From Bin80 sp965215475 (GTDB lineage Bacteria > Bacteroidota > Rhodothermia > Rhodothermales > Bin80): 64,000 nucleotides of DNA. A model generated the notes under the pieces. That model was not told the origin of the DNA. It saw only the letters and a list, made by a program, of their open reading frames with translations, and did no database searches. A program made the position numbers and the translations under genes. The stretch lies in contig OZ244061.1 of the NCBI GenBank assembly GCA_965215475.1, positions 3,472,001 through 3,536,000 of the forward strand. Direction: 5' to 3'. Shown one piece after another: positions 44,832-52,227 of this stretch. Numbering within the stretch: position 1 is the stretch's first letter; every line of letters starts with the position of its first letter.

Positions 44832-45686
44832 ATGAAGCGTAGGTCATTTATTGAAACAAGTTTAACGGGGCTCGCGGGGGCCAGTTTATTGGGTACCCTC
44901 CCGCCTTCTCATCTGAAAGGACGGATTAACCATAGTGTTTGCAAATGGTGCTATCCGAGTTATACAGTTGAAGAACTAGCACAGGCGGCAGCGGCCATGG
45001 GAATCAAGTCCGTAGAATTACTGGAACCGAATGAATGGCCAATTCTAGAGAAGTATGGCCTAGTTTGTGCCATGCCATTTGGGCCGGTCGCAGAGGGGAA
45101 AGATCGTTTAACGGACGGATTCAATGAGCCCGAAAACCATGAATGGTTGGTTCCGATGTTCATTGATAGGATACGTGAGGTATCGGAAGCTGGCTATGAT
45201 CGGGTCATCTGTTTTTCTGGAAACAGGCGCGGCATGGACGATGCCGAGGGCCTTGAAAATTGTGTTCAAGGACTCAGGAATATCATTCCAGTAGCCGAAG
45301 AATATGATATTACACTTTGTATGGAGCTGCTCAACAGCAAAGTAAGCCATGCGGATTACATGTGTGACCGAACAGCTTGGGGAGTGGAGCTTTGCAAGCA
45401 GGTTAACTCCGAGCACTTTAAGTTGCTCTATGATATTTTTCACATGCAGGTTATGGAAGGGGATGTAATACGCACGATCAGGGAAAATCATCAATATATT
45501 GGTCATTATCACACGGGAGGCAATCCCGGGCGAAATGAAATTGATGATTCCCAGGAACTAAACTATCCGGCGATCATGCGTGCGATCGCGGAGACAGGGT
45601 ATACAGGTTTTGTAGGGCAAGAATTTATTCCGACTCGAACCCCACTAATCTCATTACGTGAAGCGGTGCATCTCTGTGATGTATAA
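44832..45686 (+). CDS. Tat-exported hydroxypyruvate isomerase-like TIM barrel
   Basis: The 284-residue protein has a Tat signal (MKRRSFIETSLTGLAGASLL). It resembles hydroxypyruvate isomerase (Hyi): SVCKWCYPSYTVEELA, CMELLNSKVSH with a Glu ligand, LLYDIFHMQVMEGD with Asp and His, GHYHTGGNPGRNEID and FVGQEFIPT with the last Glu. Hyi itself is cytoplasmic, so an exported member probably handles another keto-sugar or open-chain substrate. It follows the previous barrel gene after 27 bases. Confidence 0.88.
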   Translation: MKRRSFIETSLTGLAGASLLGTLPPSHLKGRINHSVCKWCYPSYTVEELAQAAAAMGIKSVELLEPNEWPILEKYGLVCAMPFGPVAEGKDRLTDGFNEPENHEWLVPMFIDRIREVSEAGYDRVICFSGNRRGMDDAEGLENCVQGLRNIIPVAEEYDITLCMELLNSKVSHADYMCDRTAWGVELCKQVNSEHFKLLYDIFHMQVMEGDVIRTIRENHQYIGHYHTGGNPGRNEIDDSQELNYPAIMRAIAETGYTGFVGQEFIPTRTPLISLREAVHLCDV

Positions 45687-45771
45687 CCTCTTTTATATCT
45701 TGTTCGTGCCAAAAAACCTCCGCTAAGGACAAGAATTTTATGGCGAGTACTGCTTAATCATATTCGGAAAA

Positions 45772-46683
45772 ATGACACGTCGTGAATTTATACCATCTGC
45801 CTCTCTGATGACTGCCGCTGCCGCTGGTTTAGGTTGTACTCCTCTGATGAGCAACTCTAATCGTTTTTCGATGCATTTTGCGCCTCATTTTGGTATGTTT
45901 CAACACAGTGCAGGGGATGATCTAGTTGATCAGATAAATTTTGCTGCTGATCAAGGATTTACTGCTTGGGAAGATAACGGAATGAAAGGGCGCAGGACGG
46001 GTACGCAGCAGCGGATTGCCAGTGCAATGTCTCAGCGTGGTATGAAAATGGGAGTCTTTGTTGCACATACGATTTTTTGGCGAGAACCCAATCTTGCTAG
46101 TGGCAATCCAGATCTGAGAGAACAATTTCTTGCGGAAATTCAGGAGTCCGTTGAAGTAGCAAAACGTGTCAATGCTACATGGATGACCGTCGTGCCAGGA
46201 TTCGTGGATCTTCGACTGGATATAGGATATCAAACCTCACATGTGATTGAGAGCTTACGACGAGCCTGTGATATTTTGGAGCCACACGGTCTTGTAATGG
46301 TTCTCGAGCCACTCAATCCCCATAATCATCCAGGACTCTTTCTAACAAAGATTCCACAGGCATATGAGATCTGCCGTGCCGTCGATAGCCCTTCATGTAA
46401 AATCCTGAATGACCTATACCACCAACAAATTACAGAAGGAAATCTAATCCCAAATATGGATGCTTCCTGGGATGAGATTGCTTATTTTCAGATCGGGGAT
46501 AACCCGGGACGCAAAGAACCGACTACAGGTGAGATCAATTATCAAAATGTTTTCTCTCACATTCGTGAGAAGGAATTTCAGGGGATCTTAGGAATGGAGC
46601 ATGGGAATATGTACCCGGGTAAGGAAGGTGAGATGGCACTTATTCAAGCATATCGAAATGTAGATGCAACCGGTAGCGAGTGA
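45772..46683 (+). CDS. Tat-type exported TIM-barrel protein, Hyi-like, lipoprotein candidate
   Basis: The 303-residue protein starts MTRREFIPSASLMTAAAAGLGC, a twin-arginine signal that ends in a lipobox-like LGC, so it may be lipid-anchored. The barrel motifs parallel the preceding gene: MVLEPLNPHNHPG, ILNDLYHQQITEGN, YFQIGDNPGRKEP and GILGMEHGN. The same four metal positions (Glu, Asp/His, Gln or His, Glu) appear in slightly altered form, with QIGDNPGR replacing HTGGNPGR. Its stop overlaps the next gene's start by one base (TGATG). Confidence 0.87.
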   Translation: MTRREFIPSASLMTAAAAGLGCTPLMSNSNRFSMHFAPHFGMFQHSAGDDLVDQINFAADQGFTAWEDNGMKGRRTGTQQRIASAMSQRGMKMGVFVAHTIFWREPNLASGNPDLREQFLAEIQESVEVAKRVNATWMTVVPGFVDLRLDIGYQTSHVIESLRRACDILEPHGLVMVLEPLNPHNHPGLFLTKIPQAYEICRAVDSPSCKILNDLYHQQITEGNLIPNMDASWDEIAYFQIGDNPGRKEPTTGEINYQNVFSHIREKEFQGILGMEHGNMYPGKEGEMALIQAYRNVDATGSE

Positions 46684-47783
46684 TGAGAAGAACCATATTA
46701 TTTCTTTCACTCGTAATTCTGACTTCGCCAGTGGTATCTATGAGTATCTCCGATACGGGAGCACCTGTACGGATGGGAGTGATCGGGTTGGTTCATGGCC
46801 ATGTGGGGTGGATACTTGATCGTGAGGACTACGGAGATATAGAAATTGTCGGGATCGTTGAACCTGATCGTGAGTTGGCAATCAGGATGTCGGCTCGATT
46901 TGGCTTTGACATGGAGTTGATCTATGAATCTGTAGAAGATATGCTTGATGCAGTACATCCAGAAGCAATCACGGTCTTCACAAATATTTTTGATCATCTG
47001 GCTGTGACGAAATCTGCCGCGTTGAGAGGGGTACATGTAATGGTCGAAAAACCTCTAGCGATCTCACTGGATCATGCAAAGCAGATGAAAGCAGCTGCAG
47101 ATTCTGCTGAGATTCACTTGCTGACCAACTATGAAACGACCTGGTATGACGTGATCCCCTATGTAGAGGAATCACTTGACTCAATTGGAGAGTTACGTAA
47201 GATGTTCATGCGTTTCGGGCATCCTGGGCCAATCGAAATCGGGGTGGGGGAAGAATTTTCTTCCTGGCTCTTGACAGAGGAGAAGAACGGTGGGGGTGCG
47301 ATTATGGATTTTGGATGTTATGGGGCAAACCTGATGACTTGGTTTTTAGGGGGGCAGAGGCCACTCAGTGTTACGGCCGTCACACAAATATTCAAGCCTG
47401 ATCCTCCCTATGGCGAAGTTGATGATGAGGCGACGATTATTCTCACGTATCCATCTGCGCAGGGAATCATCAAGGCATCTTGGAACTGGCCGTTCAATCG
47501 CAAGGACATGGATTTTTATGGCACGGAAGGATTTATCTATACCTCAGATTCCAATAGTGGAACGATTAGGAATTCTGATAGGGAGTATGAAGATTTTATC
47601 TTGAATTACGAGAGAGTCATTTCTGACACCGACCCATTTGCATTCTTTGCGGGAGTCGTTCGGGGTGAAATTGATCCAGAGGGAAGCTTGTCCTCATTAT
47701 CGACCAATATGGTTGCAATGGAAATTCTGGATGCTGCCATTCAATCGGCCAAGTCAGGGATCACGATCTTATTGCCTCAATAA
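46683..47783 (+). CDS. exported Gfo/Idh/MocA oxidoreductase
   Basis: The 366-residue oxidoreductase has a Sec-like signal (MRRTILFLSLVILTSPVVS) in place of a Tat motif. The Rossmann start VRMGVIGLVHGHVGWIL is degenerate in its glycine motif. The EKP motif is VEKPLAISLDHAKQ, and the C-terminal domain has GGAIMDFGCYGANLMTWF. If exported through Sec, cofactor binding outside the cell would be problematic, so either the signal is a membrane anchor or the protein has lost NAD(P) dependence. The gene ends four bases before a convergent minus-strand gene. Confidence 0.86.
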   Translation: MRRTILFLSLVILTSPVVSMSISDTGAPVRMGVIGLVHGHVGWILDREDYGDIEIVGIVEPDRELAIRMSARFGFDMELIYESVEDMLDAVHPEAITVFTNIFDHLAVTKSAALRGVHVMVEKPLAISLDHAKQMKAAADSAEIHLLTNYETTWYDVIPYVEESLDSIGELRKMFMRFGHPGPIEIGVGEEFSSWLLTEEKNGGGAIMDFGCYGANLMTWFLGGQRPLSVTAVTQIFKPDPPYGEVDDEATIILTYPSAQGIIKASWNWPFNRKDMDFYGTEGFIYTSDSNSGTIRNSDREYEDFILNYERVISDTDPFAFFAGVVRGEIDPEGSLSSLSTNMVAMEILDAAIQSAKSGITILLPQ

Positions 47784-47787
47784 AGAG

Positions 47788-48915
47788 TTATCTATATCCC
47801 CATTCGGGTGGACGATATTCTTTAGGAACCTTATTGGCAATGCGTTCAAAGGCAAAGTATCCGTAGACCACGACGCCATAGGGGTCAATAACTTCGCCGG
47901 ATTCATCAATCAGTGTAGGTCCGGAATTCAGTTCCATGAAGGAGCGCTGAGGTCCCGGGCGTATCCAAGTGGGCTGTCGTTGCCACTCTCTAAAGCGATC
48001 CTCTTCATTTTCATTGACGTACGTGATCTCCAGTACTCCGTGAAAGGTCAGTAATTGCTCCAGTGGAGTAGGGCCAGGTTCAAGCAACTCATTTGGATCA
48101 AGGGCAAATCGAGCTCCATTGGAGTCAATAGAAAATCTACGATGGATCTCAAAGCCCTCTTCGTGTGTTTTTCCAGAGATGAGTGAGAGCAAAAAATGTC
48201 TCTCGGATCCACTGAAAGCAACTTCCCGATTTATGAACCAACGTTGCCATTCAGAGCTATCCGTTGGGATCAACTCTGTAAAAGAGGGTTCACCGTCATA
48301 CTTGATCGTATTTCCTTGGTAGAAAAATTCTTTCAGATAATACTGGATTCGATATCCGAGAGCACGGTTTTCTATGATGAGGGGTTCACTGGCTGTAGCC
48401 GACAATTTTCCGAAGCGGCTGACAAAACTGAGTACTTCGGGATTGATGATTGTCGTCAAAGAGCTATTATCCGTTTCTCCTAAAAATAGCCGAGTAAATT
48501 TACTAAGCCGCCGTTGCCACCGCCGGGCCAATCGTGCATTGACCACAACTTCGTCCAATTCGACCGTGATAGGTTTTAAGTTTATCTTGAACTCGTATGT
48601 CTTACCTGCCCTCAAAAGAGTATCGATACTAGCTGGCTCATAGCCCAGCATGGAGGCGACAATGCGATGCGCTCCAGGAGATACGTCATCAAGAATGAAT
48701 TTCCCTTCGTAATCCGTTGCGGTTCCGATCAGTGACGAGGCAATGAATACATGAGCATCCCGCAATACTCGCTGAGAGTTTGCATCGGTTACCGAGCCGG
48801 TCAAGACGATCTCTTGCCCAAATACAAAAGTACATGGTGTGAGCAGTATCAGGTAAACAAAAACCTTAGAACTTATCGCCCCGGTTCCATGGACGAAATT
48901 CTTTAGGCATTTCAT
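47788..48915 (-). CDS. exported CarboxypepD_reg-like domain protein (paralogue 1)
   Basis: The protein has about 375 residues with a signal sequence ending TFVFGQ. It has a carboxypeptidase-regulatory-like beta-sandwich (VLTGSVTDANSQRVLRDAHVFIASSLIGTATDYEGKF), as in the plug-side extension of TonB receptors, followed by a conserved region of unknown fold beginning RWQRRLSKFTRLFLGET. I chose the ATG at 48915; an earlier one at 48948 extends further into the upstream gene. The closely similar upstream gene (48866) is a tandem paralogue sharing the WQRxLxxFTxxFxGE segment. The function is unknown; an envelope role is likely. Confidence 0.78.
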   Translation of the reverse strand: MKCLKNFVHGTGAISSKVFVYLILLTPCTFVFGQEIVLTGSVTDANSQRVLRDAHVFIASSLIGTATDYEGKFILDDVSPGAHRIVASMLGYEPASIDTLLRAGKTYEFKINLKPITVELDEVVVNARLARRWQRRLSKFTRLFLGETDNSSLTTIINPEVLSFVSRFGKLSATASEPLIIENRALGYRIQYYLKEFFYQGNTIKYDGEPSFTELIPTDSSEWQRWFINREVAFSGSERHFLLSLISGKTHEEGFEIHRRFSIDSNGARFALDPNELLEPGPTPLEQLLTFHGVLEITYVNENEEDRFREWQRQPTWIRPGPQRSFMELNSGPTLIDESGEVIDPYGVVVYGYFAFERIANKVPKEYRPPEWGYR

Positions 48916-49993
48916 CTCCAGTACGTTCATACGCAAAATAACCGCCATAGAAAGTTACACCGTATGGATCTAAGGGATCTCCTTTCAAGTCGATGACGGT
49001 TGATCCTCGATCCAGTCGGATTGTCGAGGTCTGGTAGCGTGGCCGCCCTCGGCCTCTTCGCTGTAAGCGCAGGTAAGCTTGACTCTCAAGTTCATGTGTA
49101 TAGACGATATCAACATAGCCTTCAAAGTCAAGAATATATTCATCACTATTTTCCCCAGGGCGGATAATCTCTGATGTTTTAAGGGGAAAACGCTGATCCT
49201 GTCCTAAACTACCTCCTCGAGGATTCATGGTTCGCTGATTTGAGTTTGTTCTGGAATAAATCTTGAATCCTTGATCTTCTACCTGATCATTGATCACGGC
49301 AAGTAAAAAGTGTCGGAATGATCCATAGAATGCGGAATCTCTTCGAGCACTCCATGAGGCAGCCTCTTCTGGGCTAGAGGGCTCTAAAGGTTCAAATAGA
49401 GGCTCTCCATCCCAGCGCCAACTGTTCGGTTCAACCATAAATTCGTTCAGAAAATAGGTGAGTTTATAGCCGAGTCCTCGATTCTCTATAATTAATGGCT
49501 CACTTGCTTGTGCCCTAAAATCTCCGCCCCGTGAAGAGAAGTCCAGGACATGAGGATTCGTGATAGTGGTTTGTTGTGCATTCGGACTCTCCCCAATGAA
49601 TATTTCGGTGAATCGATCTAGTTGTCGTTGCCATCGTCGGTTATCACTTGAGATGGTGACGGCACCCAATTCATAGATCTTTTCACGAATCTGAAAATCC
49701 TCTACATAGACACGTGCTTCTCGAAGGAAGAGATCAACATGGCTGGATTCATATCCAATTCTGGATACGACTAGTCGCAAAGTACCTAAGGGGATCCCAG
49801 GCAATCTGTAGTTGCCATCTTTATCCGTTGTGGTCCCCGTCATAGATGAGGCAATGAATACGTTCGCCTCCGAGATTGGCATCCCTGTAGTATCGGTCAC
49901 TGTACCTGTGATTGTGGCAGCAATTTGTGCTTTCACTAGGTGGGTAGAGAAAAGCAGGAGCACATATACCAGGAGATTTTTCAAAATCGTCAT
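48866..49993 (-). CDS. exported CarboxypepD_reg-like domain protein (paralogue 2)
   Basis: The 375-residue protein has a signal sequence (LLVYVLLLFSTHLVKAQ) and the same architecture as its downstream neighbour: GTVTDTTGMPISEANVFIASSMTGTTTDKDGNYRLPGIP, then RWQRQLDRFTEIFIGE and a C-terminal region ending GDEMPKEFRPWNRGDKF. The shared endings (PKEFRP and PKEYRPPEWGYR) confirm tandem duplication. The pair is transcribed from the minus strand downstream of the aldo/keto reductase. Such proteins recur in Bacteroidota without known function. Confidence 0.78.
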   Translation of the reverse strand: MTILKNLLVYVLLLFSTHLVKAQIAATITGTVTDTTGMPISEANVFIASSMTGTTTDKDGNYRLPGIPLGTLRLVVSRIGYESSHVDLFLREARVYVEDFQIREKIYELGAVTISSDNRRWQRQLDRFTEIFIGESPNAQQTTITNPHVLDFSSRGGDFRAQASEPLIIENRGLGYKLTYFLNEFMVEPNSWRWDGEPLFEPLEPSSPEEAASWSARRDSAFYGSFRHFLLAVINDQVEDQGFKIYSRTNSNQRTMNPRGGSLGQDQRFPLKTSEIIRPGENSDEYILDFEGYVDIVYTHELESQAYLRLQRRGRGRPRYQTSTIRLDRGSTVIDLKGDPLDPYGVTFYGGYFAYERTGDEMPKEFRPWNRGDKF

Positions 49994-50003
49994 GTTCTAT
50001 AGA

Positions 50004-50963
50004 TTAGGCCTTATAGAATTCCACCTCGCGTCCAGCCATATCGGCCACGCGTTCAATGAGCTCTAATCGTTCCTCCTCAGAAAGGCCGAAAAATGTACGA
50101 GCCAACGAAATTTTTTCTTCCAACTGCTCGATATTATCCGGGCCGGATACAATAACGCTGACCGGCAGAGACCATACAAAGTGGATGGCTTCCTGAACGG
50201 AGATACGATTGGGCACAACTCGTGGTTTATTTCCATGTTGACCATGAGTAGATCCTCCAAAAAACCCACCATTCGCGAGGGTTTTCATGGCGATCACTCC
50301 CATCTTGCGTTCAACTACAGTGGGCAATACGATTCGGGTAAAGCTTTTGTAGCTTACATCAGCTACATTAACCGGGCATTGAACACAATGAAAAATATCT
50401 GTTAGGCTCAGGAGGTGGCGGTGGGCAGCAGGATCAGTATGCCCCGTAAATCCAATATGGCGAGCCTTTCCTTCTGCAAGCGCCTGTTCCATTACATCAA
50501 GGACGCCCTCATTTATTCGATTTTCCACATCCTCTGGGCTAGTAATGGCATGCATTTGCCATAGATCCATATAATCTGTTCCGAGTCGTTTCAATGATTG
50601 CTCCAGATGCCTGCGAGCGTCTTTAGCGCTTGTTGCAGTGGTCTTGGACATGAGATAAACCTTGTCACGATATTTTGGAACGAGAAATTTCCCGAGATAA
50701 CGTTCACTACCTCCATTTTGATAGGATTCCGCAGAATCAAAGAAGCGTACTCCGCCATCCATTGCAGCCTCAATCGTAGCTTGTGCATCTCGTTCATTCA
50801 TCTGACCAATATGCCATCCACCTAAGCCAAGCATCGTAACTTTTTCGTTTGTGCGTCCAAACGAGCGAAGAGGCAATTCGTCAGAATTGATTGACGATGA
50901 CCCATGAATAAACCTTGCTGATCCTGCAGCTAGGATCCATTGAACAAAATCCCTGCGATCCAT
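50004..50963 (-). CDS. Tat-exported aldo/keto reductase
   Basis: The 319-residue aldo/keto reductase has a Tat-type signal (MDRRDFVQWILAAGSARFIHG). LGLGGWHIGQMNERDAQATI, FFDSAESYQNGGSERYLGKFL (catalytic Asp and Tyr), VYLMSKTTATSA (Lys) and MDLWQMHAI (His) are all present, so the tetrad is intact. The family reduces or oxidises sugars, aldehydes or ketones with NADPH. Export is notable and fits the periplasmic redox theme of the region. The phosphoribosyltransferase gene ends eight bases upstream on the same strand. Confidence 0.9.
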   Translation of the reverse strand: MDRRDFVQWILAAGSARFIHGSSSINSDELPLRSFGRTNEKVTMLGLGGWHIGQMNERDAQATIEAAMDGGVRFFDSAESYQNGGSERYLGKFLVPKYRDKVYLMSKTTATSAKDARRHLEQSLKRLGTDYMDLWQMHAITSPEDVENRINEGVLDVMEQALAEGKARHIGFTGHTDPAAHRHLLSLTDIFHCVQCPVNVADVSYKSFTRIVLPTVVERKMGVIAMKTLANGGFFGGSTHGQHGNKPRVVPNRISVQEAIHFVWSLPVSVIVSGPDNIEQLEEKISLARTFFGLSEEERLELIERVADMAGREVEFYKA

Positions 50964-50970
50964 GGTTGAG

Positions 50971-51393
50971 TTATTTTAGCGGATTCCAAGGCCATTGTAC
51001 ACAGGAGTGGATATCAGGAAATAGTACGATATCGGCGTTTCCTTTCAGCACCATGGTTGTAATCTCGATTTTCGGTAATATTTTTTTTGCAGTTTCCAGA
51101 GTTTTTCCAGAGACAACTGCGTCGTCTACTAAGAGAACGCTCTTTGTTCCTTGAGGTAGTGAAAATGGTTGAGATATCTGAGGGGTTGGATGGATAGGAG
51201 TATTATTGAGCCCTCGATAATTCAGCCATATGATGCGCAGAGGAGCCTCCAACGCATATGCCGCCATTGCTGCAAAGACAACTCCCCCAGAGCCAATTCC
51301 AACAACCAAGTCACTCGGAGGAAGTTTGGTACGTCTCAAAGCCTCTGTGATGGATTCAAATGAAATGGCTGGAAGACTGGGCATGGCACTCAC
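50971..51393 (-). CDS. phosphoribosyltransferase domain protein
   Basis: The 140-residue type I phosphoribosyltransferase has the PRPP-binding loop VLLVDDAVVSGKT near residues 97-109 and LVVGIGSGGVVFAAMAAYAL earlier. It is short compared with purine or pyrimidine salvage enzymes and resembles the ComF/Gcd-type accessory group. The base substrate is unclear. It is probably the first gene of a unit with the aldo/keto reductase, eight bases downstream. Confidence 0.82.
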   Translation of the reverse strand: MSAMPSLPAISFESITEALRRTKLPPSDLVVGIGSGGVVFAAMAAYALEAPLRIIWLNYRGLNNTPIHPTPQISQPFSLPQGTKSVLLVDDAVVSGKTLETAKKILPKIEITTMVLKGNADIVLFPDIHSCVQWPWNPLK

Positions 51394-52033
51394 AATTTCG
51401 GAAGATTAGGGCTCATTCATGATGGGCAATAAGAAGAAGCAATCATACTACCATGAAAAACTGTTTCACTCTGATCCGCGCAAAAAAAAACGTGTCATAA
51501 CGTATACTATCTCAGATGCCTGAAACAAGAAACTCATGCAATAAGATCATCCTGACTGATTGGCATATAAGAAAACCCAAAGGTTAAATTCATTGAATTG
51601 ATACATTTTGGCTGGATCAAAATAAGGATAAATTGTCAGTCATGGATTTATCGATAAACAATGGAAGAATGCTCTTGAGTTTCTCCGCTTTCTGAAAACA
51701 ATTTAGATTGCGCAGAGCGACACAATAGAATCCAATGAATGGAATAGAACTTCCATTTGGGGTATGAGTGATAAAGCGTAAAAGCTATTCTATGGATTGA
51801 TTTGACCAAGGGGGTATCGAAATGATTGAAACAACTTCAAAAAGTTCAGAAGAACTCAATTATTCAGATAATTTGTATATTTGGGATCATTCGGTAGATC
51901 TTGGACTGAAACGCCAAAGTGTGTATTCAAAAAAACACACCTATTGATAGCCTATTTCTAGATCTTTCGTTTTATAGATGATGGTAGTCAAAAAGGATTT
52001 TAAGAGGGCCCCTAAATCATTCATTCATTTTCA
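51394..52033. other. 640-base A/T-rich gene-free stretch
   Basis: Divergent region between the phosphoribosyltransferase gene and the large secreted repeat protein. No coding-like frame longer than a few tens of codons, no tRNA and no strong hairpin was noticed. It is markedly A/T-rich, especially 51470-51960, and presumably contains the promoter of the adhesin gene. Confidence 0.55.
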
Positions 52034-52227
52034 ATGTTACAATTTCTTTTGCTTGTCTTTGTAATTCCAAGTGGTGGAGGTAACGCGCTCCATGCAACCT
52101 CTTCCATTTTACCCCCCCCCATTTTTCGGATGATCGCGCCATAGGGACGCTCCCTGATGGATTTTCCGAACTTGAGTCTGCCAAGAAGACGTCTCCCTTA
52201 GGGGGCGGAATATCGGACGAGGTTAGG

